Source: Oryza sativa Japonica Group (taxonomy: Eukaryota; Streptophyta; Magnoliopsida; Poales; Poaceae). Taken from it: a DNA stretch of 64,000 nucleotides. The translations under genes and the position numbers were made by a program. Of this stretch, positions 34,217 through 45,850 are shown in pieces. The DNA lies in assembly GCF_034140825.1 (NCBI RefSeq), contig NC_089045.1, positions 22,631,501 through 22,695,500 of the forward strand, given 5' to 3'. The notes below the pieces were generated by a model. That model was not told where the DNA came from, made no database searches, and saw only the letters and a program-made list of their open reading frames with translations. Position 1 is the stretch's first letter. Every line of letters begins with the position of its first letter.

Positions 34217-34948
34217 GTTTCATCTCTGTGGAGGGTGGGCAACACAAGGTTTTTTCTCCCAGCTGCCCCATGATATGAAAATATCTCATTAGGGCCAATT
34301 AGTTGTATGGAAAATTGTTGTCTAGATGATGTTGATTGTTATCCTCTTCCCTTTCCATTTGGCAGCTAGCTTCTGATAGAGAGCTTCCTTGTACTCTAGT
34401 ACTAGAGTTGCTGAACTGCTGTACTACTAGTATATATATATTGTTGTTTCCAACACGTTATGTGGCATGAACTATGATAATGAAAATGTTGTGGTTTTCA
34501 AGTGAATTTATGTACAACCAGAATTGGCTGGAACTTGTTTCCCACTGTTCACCTTCCAACTGTTTTTCATGTATTACTGATGCAGAATGTGTACAGTTCT
34601 TAGTAGTGGTTACTCAGTATAATGTATCTGTAACCAATACTCCCTCCATACCCACAAAACAAGTCGTTCTGGGCTCTTATCCATTTTCACAAAATAAGTC
34701 GTCGTTCCTCAGCGGGGTTTAGTTTGGACGCGTATGCCCCTAACACGAGAGCCGAGCAACGAGCGGCGAGGCAAGAAACGAGGCGACGTGATTAATGCCG
34801 CCTTAAGCTGAATGGACGTGATTAATGGCGCTCGATCTTTCCTCTTCGTCTCCCGCATGCAGCACACGCTCGTCGCTTGCCGCTCGCACACGCGCATCTC
34901 TCTTCCTCGCCGCCCGGCTGTAGTTAGGGTTCAGAGCTTGGTCGTGCC

Positions 34949-35260
34949 ATGGAGTACGTCGAGTCGCTGAAGTCCGTCGAGGTGCTGGACTCTGTCGATG
35001 CCCTGGACATCGTCAACGCGCTGGACTCCGTCAAGGGGCTAGAATCGGAGATGGCGTTGGACTCCGTCGAGGTGGCGTCGGACTCCGTCGAGGTGGCGCC
35101 GGACTCCGTCGAGGTGGTGCAGTGTCCTCGCTGCGGCACATTCCATGCTGGCGGCGTCTTCGGAGAAGCATGCTTCCAAGCTTGCCGCCGTGCTCGCAGG
35201 TGTGCCCGTTGTGGCCTTTTACATGAAGACTACGACCTCATAGCAAGGTTTTTTGCATAA
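34949..35260 (+). CDS. Small CxxC zinc-ribbon-like ORF inside the mariner (103 aa), unknown
   Basis: The ORF lies on the strand opposite to the transposase. The first half is built of repeated xDSVEV/LDSV units (for example ALDSVEV, ASDSVEV, APDSVEV). The second half has CPRCGTFHAG, a CFQAC pair and RCARCGLLHEDYDLIARFF, i.e. paired CxxC knuckles that could bind zinc. The upstream 200 bp is GC-rich and leader-like. The composition is not that of a random frame. I do not recognise the family. It may be an element accessory gene or a captured host fragment. Confidence 0.5.
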   Translation: MEYVESLKSVEVLDSVDALDIVNALDSVKGLESEMALDSVEVASDSVEVAPDSVEVVQCPRCGTFHAGGVFGEACFQACRRARRCARCGLLHEDYDLIARFFA

Positions 35261-35261
35261 C

Positions 35262-35417
35262 ATGGAAAAGTTTGATTGTGAGTTATACATTCCTAATGTG
35301 GAGAAACTTCAAATGGATGGTGAAACCATACTTCTTCCTGAGCACGTTATCAAAAAGTTGGACGAGATCTACAGTATGAAGGAGTTGGAAGATGCAAAGA
35401 TGAAGCAAGAACAATAA
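35262..35417 (+). CDS. Second small ORF inside the mariner (51 aa), unknown
   Basis: Starts one base after the stop of the preceding ORF, in a different frame. It reads MEKFDCELYIPNVEKLQMDG, then a helical ILLPEHVIKKLDEIYSMKEL stretch. The pair may be one gene split by a frameshift or by an unrecognised short intron, or two separate cistrons. No domain is recognised. Confidence 0.35.
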   Translation: MEKFDCELYIPNVEKLQMDGETILLPEHVIKKLDEIYSMKELEDAKMKQEQ

Positions 35418-35535
35418 GTTACATGTCTCATTCAATCGACCTAACATGCAAGCAAAAACTAATTTGCTGCTAATATTCTTGCTTCGGCTAGCATCTGCAA
35501 AGACTAACATGCTTGCATCATCTAATATTCTACTT

Positions 35536-37317
35536 CTAATTTGCTGCAAGGAGACTAGCAATGCATTCAGCAAGCAAGGATGCTTCAGATGAGATTTGCA
35601 ATGGCAGCCGATCTTCTCTCTCTAGTTTTTCCTTTTGCATGTGAGGAATTTTGATCTTGTTGCCACCTTTTACTTTCATGGCTTCCTTCAAAACAGTTTG
35701 TAGTGTTAAAAACATTCTGTTTGCTTTCCATGGAGAGTACTCTAAGAATGCCTGCAAAACATGTGTGGAATAAATCTTTCACCGAGTACTCTAATTGTTG
35801 AACAAAACAATGAAACAAGTGAACAATGGATCCATTTACCTGTTCCACGGCTGGAACTAGATATTTTATTGTCTTTGCCTCCTTTTTGTATTGAATTGCT
35901 TGAATAGCTTGAAAAAACCCCAAGTCTAGAATGTTAAAATCTGGAGAATTGGATGGTTGACAAACTAGGCGAATGTCAAACCCTTCTTTCCTAGCAGCCT
36001 CACAAAAAACAGGATCATCCAATTTCAAATGAGAAGGTGTATTATCTTGTTGTATAAAAATTGGTTTGTTCACATCTTCTCTTGGCCATTTGGCTCGAAT
36101 GGCAGGCAACACTTTGTTTACCATGAAATCTCTAATCACATCTCTTGTTATTGAAGTTATTGGCTTGATTACTAGTTCTCCACGAAGACGATTCTGACTA
36201 CTTCTCACAGCATGTTCATAAGTGACAAGTGGAAAACAACCAATTTTACCATAAAAACACATTCTCCATTCCTAAACCTTGGCCGAGCACAAACACATAA
36301 GAACATGAGCCTAGGGATGTAATTCTTGTTCTTACAAGTGCGATGTGGTTCATCTTCCTCGGGTAACAAGTAATACTTCTTAGATTTTTGAGAGAGGTAG
36401 AACCATTTTTCATCAATGAACACATAGTCAAAAAAATCCTTAAATCTTGGATCACCAACCAAACTTTGATCAATCATGTCAACACACCACTTCAACCTAG
36501 TCTTCTTGTTAGCATCTGTGAGGTATGGTTTGATGCTACTAGAGTGCCGTCTAAGCAAACCTTTTTTCAAATACCTTTGTATCCTAGATTTGGAAATACC
36601 AAGTTTACTAGACACATCTTCTATGGTCATTCTTTTCTTGAGAGGAATGTTGCGCAATTGTTCCAAATCAAGAGGGATTGCCTTATGACCAGATCTACCC
36701 TTCTTGTGACTAGCAACCACAACCGGAATGTTATGAGCAAGTTGGATTTTACCTCGCTTTCATAAGCGCTGAACTGATCGAATGTGCACTCCAAATTGAT
36801 CAGCAACCCTTCTTGTATCTTTCTTGCCTAGTTTCCCATTCTTGCTGTCCTTCAACAATGCTTTGTACACTTGTTTTGTGACTTCTTCTGTCATGTTCTT
36901 CCTTCGATGCTGTCCTTCAATAGGAGCTTGGTTATGTACAGCATGTTCTAGTCAAAGAAAAAAAACAAGCACATTCAAAAAAAATAGCCACTGCTTTAAT
37001 AAAAAAATGAAAAAGGAAAGAACAAACTGAGATCAAGATTACCAGCGTGGTTTTGTAAAAAATCTAAATCAACTACACCAAATTCATCTAGTGGCATGTT
37101 CAAATCAAATCCTATCAGAAAAAGAAAAGAAAAAACTTAGAATAGAAACTTAGTTGATGTTGTTTCTGTGACTATAAAAAAAAGAAAGAACAAACACATT
37201 ACCATTAACGTTGTGATCCTCCAATATTGGCTCGTTGAGATGGAAGGGAACATTGCCGTCCTTATCTTCTTCTAGGCGGACATTCAAATCAAAGCCAAAA
37301 ACAGCTGGAACAGCCAT
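35536..37317 (-). pseudogene. Osmar-type DD39D mariner transposase, broken
   Basis: Coding blocks on the minus strand are 37317-37203, 37111-37043, 36947-35840 and 35751-35536, with GT-AG introns between them. Block 1 starts MAVPAVFGFDLNVRLEED and block 2 has FDLNMPLDEFGVVD. Block 3 has an N-terminal helix-turn-helix pair (KDTRRVADQFGVHIRSVQRL and IEDVSSKLGISKSRIQRYL), then the catalytic segments YVFIDEKWF, FIQQDNTPSH and SPDFNILDLGFF. The last two Asp are separated by 39 residues (DD39D). The last block, AFLEYSPWKANRMFLTLQTV, is the usual C-terminus. It is disabled by an in-frame TGA just after VQRL (a Trp codon in relatives) and a 1-nt frameshift near 36255. Confidence 0.9.
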
Positions 37318-37789
37318 TGCATGAAGTAGATGGAAACTCTCGCGGACTAAAAGTGAGCAGGTTAAGCATAGTAATGGAAAGAGAAGAATCCGTTTAAATA
37401 GGCATGGTGAAACTGAAACGGCATCTACCCGTGAAAAGAACGAAAATTATGCGCCCAAACGAAAAATACGCGCCCAAAAAACACCCGCGAGAGCGCCATG
37501 CAAAATCAGAAAAAAAACGGAGTGCCCAGACGAAAAAAACGAAAAATACGCACGCAAGCGCCATGCAAAATCAGCAAAAAAAAAAATCAGCCCACCAAGT
37601 ATCTAACCCAAGCACTCAGCCTTCAAACCTCGCTGCACTAGCCATTTGAGCTCTGTTTGCTTCTCAAATGAATGCACCCGCACCCTCATTTAATAGGGGC
37701 AAACATGGAAGAATAGTCTCAAATTAATCACTCATTGGTAAGCACAATCTTATCCTAAACGACTTGTTTTGTGGGTATGGAGGGAGTAT

Positions 37790-38362
37790 ATATTTGCAGC
37801 TCATTGCTGGCAACTCATCTTTGTTTTCCAAATGTATTAAGGTGTACTCCTGTATTGATTAACACTATGAAGCACACATATATACCTTTCAAATTTTCAA
37901 TACCTTTCAATGGCTGGAGAAAAAAATCGAAATGGATTTCTGCATGTGCTAGCATGCATATATCAGATATATGGATTCAGAAGTTTCTTGAAAATCAAAC
38001 AGCATCCAGGAAAGAAATCAAGGCCATTCATCTCAAACCAAGAAAACGATTAATTCCATCTCCAAAAACAACAAGAACATTGCATATCAGGCAACGAATT
38101 ATGGCAGCTTTAATCCTTTTATTACATCCTTGAGAACTGACAATATTTCTCCAAACCAACCAGATTATTTCCAGGTGGATTGCTTTTTCTTGAGGAAATT
38201 AAACCAACGGTTTATTACCGGAAACACAAGATCATCGAGAGAGAGAGAGCATCAAACAGCTAGTACAAGTGCAAATTAACTCAGTGAAATTAAGAAACCT
38301 ATAGCAAAGAGAGACTCATATGGGAAATTAAGGCTGAGATGATCATCAGAAGTTCAGAAAGT
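37790..38362. other. Intergenic, 3' flank of MYB gene
   Basis: The frame 37771-38133 shows no recognisable features. No gene is seen. Confidence 0.4.
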
Positions 38363-40453
38363 TCAGAACATGATAGGGTCTGCACAGCAGTATCCAGCAG
38401 AGATCTCCAAGAACCCATCCATGGCGGCGCTCATGGCCGCCTGCCCCGGCATGTCGTCGAGCAGCCAGTTCTCGAGCAGCGAGAAGGTCGTCGTGGCCGC
38501 CTCGCCATGGCCGGCCATTGCCGCAGCCGTCATCATCTCCGACGACGACGACTTGTCATCACCACTGATCACAGCACACATGTGATAATCCTGGTCCTTG
38601 GAGACGCCATCAATGGAAGAAGCCATTGCAGCAGCAGCAGCAGAGCCCTCTTGCTCCTCTTGGAGCTCCTGCATGGCCATGGCCTGCTTGTAGCAGCTAC
38701 CTGCAGCAGCTGTTGCTGCTGATGATGTTGTTGCTGGTGATGGCTTCATCCATGTCTGGAACTGGAAGAGCTTGGGGATGGTGGTGGCCTCATTGCTAGG
38801 TGCAGTGGCCATGGATTGCATGGATTCAAGATTGTGGTTGTTGTTATGGAGGTAATTGCTGCTGTTGCTGTTGCTGTTGTTAGGGTTGTAGTAGTTTGGG
38901 CTGGTTGTTGCTACTGCTGCTGCATTGGAGGAAGAAGGGGTGGTTTGGAAGGAATGGTGGTGATGATGATCAGGGTGTGATTGTTGTTGTTGTTGCAGCC
39001 TCTTCACCTTCTTCTTGAGGTGTGTGTTCCAGTAGTTCTTGATGTCGTTGTCTGTTCTTTGGGGGAGGTAGGAGGCTATTGCTGCCCACCTGCATGCACA
39101 ATAGATAAATATTTAGGCACTACTCTCTCCGTCCCATAAAAATGTCAATCCTAACATCCCAAGACAAAAATAGTGGAGATGAAGATTGACTAAAATACCC
39201 ATAATCATTGAAAAAAAGTAGTAAGAGAGATAGATAGGTAAAGGGTATTGAAGGGATAAAACTTCTCGTTTTACGTACTGAGAGTAGGTAGGATGATAGA
39301 AGTTGTTTTTTTTAGACAAAATTCAATCTCTAGAAGTTGAGTTTTTTGGGACGGAGGGCGTATGTTATAACCTGTCATGTAATATATGCAAAAGGTAAAG
39401 CATGATTAAGGTAAAGACAATATGATTTTGAAAAAGTTCAGATGATCATCAGAAAGTCAGGGTTTGCTTGAGTTATCATAAAACTAAGCTTAAACTATAA
39501 ACAATATATAGGAGTGCATAGAGGTTTTCTTTCATTCTTGGACTAGAGTTCAGAGGTATATAAGATCTGTGAAGTGATGTACCAAAACCAATATCATAAC
39601 AAATGAGAGTAGGATTGGGAGTTCACCTATATATTTGTTGGCGTTTTCTTCAATCTTTAAGAGGTATGAGTATTAGTTAGGAGGTATGTACCTTACGTGT
39701 AAAACTATGAGGTTATATGCTCCCTCCGTTATAAAATAAGTCTATTTTTTAAATGAATCTGGACATAATCTACATCTAGATTCACATATAAAAGTAAACA
39801 TTTTATTCATCCCAAGAACCAGGAAAATTCTAACAATGTCAATTCTAATCAGTTCAATTGATTTACAGTTTTTTTTATCTCGGAGTGGTACGGATGTATA
39901 TATATCTCTTCAAGGATAGAAAATAAACTAAAAACATCCCATTAGATTTTGATGCTCATGTATATGATACAACAATTTATTTAAATTGAGTTATGTACGT
40001 GATTACTTGTTGCCAAGCAATGCCTGGAGGTGGATGATGATCCCCTCCTCATGAGGGGTGAAGTTGCCACGCTTGATCCCCGGTCTCAAGTAGTTCGTCC
40101 ACCGCAGCCTGCAGCTCTTGCTGCACCTCATCAATCCTAAACACATACAAAAAACACAACAGAAACAAACTTATCATCAACTCCTAAACAACAACAGAAG
40201 CATAACTAAAACAGCTTCTGATATCAACCATGCAAAAATCAAACACATGCAATATCGATCATTCGACGACGAATGGATCGAAAACGCGAGAGCCAGGGGG
40301 AGGGGGGGGGGGCTAACCGGTGTTCTCGGGCACGGAGCGCCAGTTCCCGGGGCCATGCTGCTGGATGTAGGAGACGAGGATGATGTCCTCCTCTGGCGTC
40401 CATGGCCCTTTCTTGACGCCGACGCCATTGTCGCAGCATGGAGGTCTCCCCAT
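38363..40453 (-). CDS. R2R3-MYB transcription factor (MYB60/30/96-like), three exons, 330 aa
   Basis: Exons on the minus strand are 40453-40318, 40136-40007 and 39089-38363, joined by GT-AG introns in frame. The protein starts [21 protein letters not shown]2 is about 14-61 and R3 about 67-112, with [20 protein letters not shown] and [20 protein letters not shown] and [20 protein letters not shown]. This motif set marks the MYB30/60/94/96 subgroup, nuclear regulators of stomata, drought response and cuticular wax or very-long-chain lipid genes. The C-terminal half is Gln/His/Asn/Ser/Ala-rich with a WLLDDMPG acidic-hydrophobic patch near the end, possibly an activation region. Intron 2 carries a Stowaway MITE. 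The subgroup member is not fixed from sequence alone. Confidence 0.93.
39123..39360. mobile_element. Stowaway MITE in MYB intron 2, 238 bp
   Basis: The inverted ends ctctctccgtcccataaaaa and tttttgggacggagggcg are flanked by TA (39121-39122 and 39361-39362). A second, degraded Stowaway-like stretch lies at about 39719-39900 in the same intron. Confidence 0.88.
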
Positions 40454-42200
40454 GTCTGCCTATAGGCTAGTAGCTACCTAATAGTAATATCTATAGCCTA
40501 CCACAGCTAAGCCTATAGCTCTCCCTTAGCAGCAGCAGCAGCTAGTTGCTTCTTAAGTTGATGGGCAACATGTCTGTCTATCTAGCCACCTTGAGAGCCA
40601 TGGCAGCATACAGCCACTGACTCCTCTCTCTGAAACTGAAACTAAGACCCAAGGCCTCTACTGGTGGTCTCCTTTTATATTTCTAAGATGACACCAGTGC
40701 AGTGCAGCAATGCAACCCTAGCTAATTAAGCAAGCTGGTGCTTTCCTACCTGTCCCCTTACAGGTGCCCTAGCTCTGCATGTGAGTGCTTATATACTACA
40801 TGACCTCATCATAAGCTTGCCCCTGTGCTTTTAATTGCTTTCCAATGCAAAAAGTCAGCCAGGTGAACACAGCCAATGCAATCTCTCTTTTTCTCCTCTC
40901 TCTGTCTTTTCTCTCCTTGGTGTGATGTATGGGATCACATGAATGATCATCTCCTCGGTGATCTTTTTTCTCTCCTCGCTTTTCCTTTCCCAACACGAAC
41001 ATAAGGTTGACGTCTTGCGTATTCGTTGAGGACTTTAGATCGATTGATGGATGGATGGAGTGAAGTCTAGCAGCCTCATCTTTTCACTTATGCTTATGTT
41101 TATAAACCAAAATTTAAATTTTCAACCTTAAATTTAAAGTTGATTTTGAGGTTTTTTTATCGAAGTTTATTTTTCAGTCTTTGCTTTTAAATCTCTAAGA
41201 ACAAGCATATAAAAGTTTTATTCGTAAATTATTTTTCATTTGTAAATATGTCGTTAAGCGAAACGATGGGTACGCTGGGTTCTCTCTTTTTTGCTGTGGC
41301 GCTCATGAAAACAGTTATTGCATGCATGCATGTGTTTGTTTGTTTGTTAGTGTTAATTTAATTTACTCTATCTCTCTCCTGATTTCTTGGGGGCATTGAT
41401 GGGATCGGCCGTGTGCATGATCTGGCAAAAGCACGGGTTGCCCTGCAATTCTACCTCTTCTACCTTCGATCGATGCATTCATGAACGTGATTAATTTCAC
41501 ATATCTTTTTCGACAATGAAAATCAATCATATAGTATATATTTAATTTATACCTCTACAATGGGATATATTCAGCCATTTTCGTTGATCCTTTTTAATTT
41601 CACCTTTTTCTACATCATCATCGATCATCCATCTGGCCTCTTATCAGTTAATTTATGTCTGAAATTAACATGGACGAATGGACGCACGGGATGTGGCGCG
41701 TTCGAGCCGTCGCATCGCATCACGCACGTCGATTTCGACACCCAAGTCCCAAGCTCAGCTCGTGAGAGGATTTAAAGCTATACGGCCTGAGAGCATGTAC
41801 ACATGGACGCTAGCTAGCTCGCATATATATATGGATCGTCGTTGCGTGGGGACGAGCTGACGAATTCGGTAAAATGTCAATGTTTCTTTAGTTTCTACAT
41901 CGATCGATTACGGCCGGATACATGCATGCACTCACACTGGCACACGGTTTAGGGCAGATGGGAAGTCAAATGTGTGCTTGCTACTTGCTAGTCAAAACCA
42001 GGGGCGGAGTTAGAAACAAAACCAGATTACGACATCTAGGGTTTGTTTGGTTCGATGTCACACTTTACCATGTAAACACATTTAGTCACATCACAGTTTC
42101 TTAATTATGCAAGTGTTTGGTTCAATATTTTCACAATAGTGGTTAATTTTTACACTTTTACCCTACCTATCATGATTTTTTCTCTCAAACATTGCCATAA
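40454..42200. other. MYB promoter and spacer
   Basis: 40454-41040 is the probable MYB upstream region with CT-rich leader sequence. The ORFs at 41560-42104 have no domain. 42005-42190 is MITE-like (ggtttgtttggttcgatgtc) without clear ends. Confidence 0.4.
41074..41275. mobile_element. MITE copy 3 (ccatcgtttcgctt family)
   Basis: The left end ctcatcttttcacttatgct and the right end gttaagcgaaacgatgggta (inverted match to the family) enclose the shared interior with aaatttaaagttgattttga and ttttaaatctctaagaacaa. Confidence 0.65.
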
Positions 42201-42224
42201 GTGTGGCCATCAAATAGTATATAC

Positions 42225-42590
42225 TTAATCGGCCACCAACAAGGTGATCTTAGGGGAATTCCGTATGTATTCAACCCCCCTCCAATCCCCCCACTCCCCC
42301 ACGCGCGTGCACGTGTACAGATCAAAGGAGATGCGATGCCGGGTGTGTACCTTCTTCATCCCAGTGATCATGGACGGATCATAAGCCTTCTGACCAGCAA
42401 CCGCTGGGTGAGTCTTTGACGCCTTTTTCTTTAGTGTTTGCAGATCGGAGTTCTTCAGATCCACATTTGAAGAGGTCACGCCAACCGTTCTACTCTTCTT
42501 CAATGAGTAGGTACACAAGAACGATGTTCTTCTCTTGGACATCGACATCAGATCTTCAAGGGGCAACTGTGGTTTACTTTGTTTGGCCAA
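42225..42590 (-). other. Unrecognised open frame, possible gene fragment
   Basis: A 121-codon frame reads LAKQSKPQLPLEDLMSMSKR-type sequence with several Lys/Ser-rich stretches (KKKASKTHPAVAGQKAYDP). A good splice donor context (aag|gtacac) occurs within it. No family is recognised. The following 42590-43140 has short frames with stops, so this may be a degraded transposon or host gene piece. Confidence 0.2.
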
Positions 42591-43598
42591 AGTGATGGCA
42601 TCGATTGGGTATGCTCCTTGGTTCTATCTCTTGCAAGCGTTCATGGTATCATCCTCTCCATCGCTATAGATACAAGTTGGATTGTTGGTTCCGTTATTCT
42701 GTAGAAGAAGCAGAAAAAGGACCTTATTGCCTCTTCATTTTCTTAGATGTCCTCTTCGCAAATTCCAGCATGTATTGTTAATTCGCCTGATTTTGAGGGG
42801 GTCTTTATGTGAACGGGATGTACTCACAGTTGCTCCACAACAAAGTACTTGTGGCGCTTTATCCTCAGTTTTCCCTTTTTTTTAAAAAAAAAGACAGTTT
42901 TGGACGGAGACGATGCTCTCGCTACATCTAATTTCTTGGTGATATGTAGATGGCTAGGAATTGTAGTGTTTCCTCAACTAGTGGTGAAGGAAGTAGATAG
43001 CATCTCCTTAAATGTGGTTATGAAACAAGGGATAGCTAAGCAAGAGATAGTGTCGATATGTCGATGCAACAAGTTGCTATCTCGAACAACAACGAGAAGA
43101 AGGTTGGCCCCTTCAACCAAGCCATCTTGTTAGTAGGGAGCATCGACATACTTTATCCATCTTAAAATATAAAAACCTAACACATATTAAACATAAACCT
43201 AGCTAGTATACTACAAATTTGAACATATTTATTGTATGTAAAAGGTTTACCCATATGATGCGGATAAATCTCAAACATCTTTTTTTTATCTCACGGTAGT
43301 TTTCAGGTTTAGGGTTACATAATTTCCCATATATTGCTCATAGAACCCTGTCACTGACCTCACTCAGTCACAAAATTGGTGACCTGATCAACTTGATTGA
43401 CTCCAGCTAGCTAGTGCGTGCACACTCTTTGTTTCTTCCCGTGATTAATTCCGGCCATTAAGGACTCTATTAAACATCCAGTAAGCTTAGTTAGCTCCCA
43501 ATCTGATCATGTGAGGTAGTAACTGATTAACCGTATGTACAAATTAACCATTTCGTCTTTAAATACAGTAAGTATAACTCGATAAGCATAAGTAATTA

Positions 43599-44066
43599 CT
43601 CCATCTATTTTTTAATATATGATATTGTTAACTTTTTAAAGATATGTTTGACCATTCGTATTATTAAAAAGATTATATAACCATTATTTGTTTTGTTGGA
43701 TTTGATTTATCGTCAATTGTCCTTGAAGTATGACATACTCCCTCTGTCCTCTAATATAAGGGATTTTGATTTTTTTTCTTGCACTGTTTGACTATTCCTC
43801 TTATTCAAAAAATTTTGAAATTATTATTATCTTTTACTTACTTTATTATCCAAAGTACTTTAAGCACAATCTTTCATTTTTTATATTTGCACAATTTTTT
43901 TAATAAGACGAGTGGTCAAACAGTACAAACAAAATATCAAATTCTTTTATATTATGAGACAGAGGGAATACATTTTATTATATTTATATAAGTTTTTTGA
44001 ATAAGATAAATAAATCAAAAATTTGTTAAAAAATCAACGGTGTCGTATATTAAAAAACTGAGCGAG
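43599..44066. mobile_element. Stowaway MITE split by another Stowaway
   Basis: The outer ends ctccatctattttttaatat and (inverted) ctcgctcagttttttaatat have TA at 43597-43598 and 44067-44068. Both halves share the internal gttgaattttt/gttaacttttt block next to the ends. An inner element interrupts it at 43738-43968. Confidence 0.8.
43738..43968. mobile_element. Inner Stowaway MITE, 231 bp
   Basis: The ends ctccctctgtcctctaatat and (inverted) ttccctctgtctcataatat are flanked by TA at 43736-43737 and 43969-43970. It is inserted in the outer Stowaway and is therefore younger. Confidence 0.85.
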
Positions 44067-44474
44067 TAATTAGCTTGAAATTAGTCACGACCTATCGATC
44101 CATCTTACGCACGCGCGGGGGACACGTAATTTAATCCTCCCACGTGTAGTCGTCGCACGTACAGCGTCACGGATTTCTGAGGCCTCAAAAAAAAATTTTG
44201 TGTTGAAAAAAATGAAAGTTAATGATGCCCATGGGCAGATTTCTCCACTTACAAACCACTTACGAGTAAACGTGCAGTGCCAAATTAAATAGAGCTATAT
44301 GCCCATGGGAGTATCTCTGAATAACATTTTTTTTTATGTTTCTTAAAGAAGTAATCAATGTTAGGACAAGATTTAATCAATTTTTTTAAAAAAAACTTTG
44401 GCAATCAGTAATTTCTTAAATATTGGTGCACGCACACATTTAACAAAATTACAATAGATTTACCTCAACAAGTA

Positions 44475-45013
44475 CTCCATCTGTCCTAAAACAGTTGTCA
44501 CTTTGTAAAATGAGCATAGCTAAACTGATCAGATTTCCTATGGTGGAGCCAATCTATCCAGATTTAAGTTATAGACTTCACATGAGTATTCGTATTTATA
44601 ACTAACTATTCTTTCAGTGGTGAGCAACATACCCATTGATCACGAGGGACATTCGTGATTACTTCGTCAATATCAAGATATTTCAGACCAATCTGCCGGA
44701 GGTGCTCATACGGATAAGGTGTGCATGTGTTCGTTCATAGGGGTGAGTCCGCGTGCATTGTGAGCATATGCGTTTGTAGTGTACGTATTTCTAAAAATAA
44801 TAGCTGTCATTTTAGGATTTAAAATTTATCTAAAAAATTGTCACTTTGGATTACTTCTTGTCACATCAATTTAAAATTAATTTTCTCTATTTTATCCCCA
44901 ACTACCCACTCACTCCTAACCATATATCTTTTAATAGAGGATATTATCATTTCTTTCTTAACCTTAATCTTTCCTGCTGAATAACCTAAAACGACAATGA
45001 TTTAGGAATGGAG
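44475..45013. mobile_element. Stowaway-like element carrying a SINE-like insertion
   Basis: Outer ends ctccatctgtcctaaaacag and cctaaaacgacaatgattta...ggag are inverted-like. Between about 44515 and 44802 lies sequence with tgtgttcgttcataggggtg and gcgtttgtagtgtacgtatt. This matches the 3' part of tRNA-derived rice SINEs, ending in a T/A-rich tail. The exact duplications are not clear. Confidence 0.5.
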
Positions 45014-45850
45014 GTCTATAATACAATATTATAAAGTTATTAGATATAAGTGATATTTACGATCATTAACAAGTACTATCAGGTATTATGGTACCTCTCG
45101 ATACATCTTATGTCTTCAGAGTTTGTTAAAGAAGGCATACTTGCATTTGTATAAGTATATACATGTTTGTGTCTCACATAATTAAAAAAAAGTATTTTTT
45201 ATTTTCATCTTGTTTGGTGATTTTTTTCCCCCTCAAAATGATCAGGTATTGTGAGTGAGTTGGTCAGCAAAAATTGACAATATGCAATAGCTAAAGGATG
45301 GTTTCAATTAAATTAAAGAAGCACGCGTAAATGCTGCACAAAGTGGTTAGATCCTTGCACCTGCATTTTCCACTGCTAGCCAGCCAGGAAGCAATGGGGA
45401 TTCAATTGCCGCCATTTTCTACTCACCTGCCAACGCCTGCAGATCTGCTAGTAGTATTTGGTAGCGTCTCCTTTTTGTTTCAATGTGCACTCCGGCAATC
45501 AATAATGTTGCTGTCTTTGTTTTTCTCGCGAATAAAAAGTATTATTAATCCCTAATATTAGTTCATTGTTGTGAAAGCAAGTTACCCCTAATTCATGAGC
45601 TAACCATACTGTTATATTTCTTTTAACAGTTTTCTTTAACTCTGCCTTATGATGTCTGAAAAAGGTCAGGAGCTACATCTATATCCTAGTCAAGTAAATT
45701 AGCCTACACAAATTTCAGGCTTTCATTGCTTGCTGGTTGGCTTACCAGCCGCAGCTAAAATTTTAATTTTAAAATTTATTTTGAGATTTTTACAAAGTTT
45801 ATTTTACAATCTTATTTTTTAAACTGCTAACAATATAGATATAAAATTTT

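Larger units (their letters stand above)
34640..37786 (-). mobile_element. Mariner-like element of Osmar type, 3.15 kb
   Basis: It has perfect 29-bp terminal inverted repeats (34640-34668 and its inverse ending at 37786) starting ctccctccatacccacaaaa. TA target duplications lie at 34638-34639 and 37787-37788. Subterminal acaaaataagtcgt repeats the inner part of the terminus. Inside is a minus-strand DD39D transposase gene with introns, broken, plus two small plus-strand ORFs near the left end. The intact terminal repeats point to a fairly young insertion despite the broken transposase. It could be mobilised in trans. Confidence 0.95.

Noticed and set aside
35585-36262. Separate 225-codon gene
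   Set aside because: It is the second half of the mariner transposase after a frameshift. Its last part is intron read-through.
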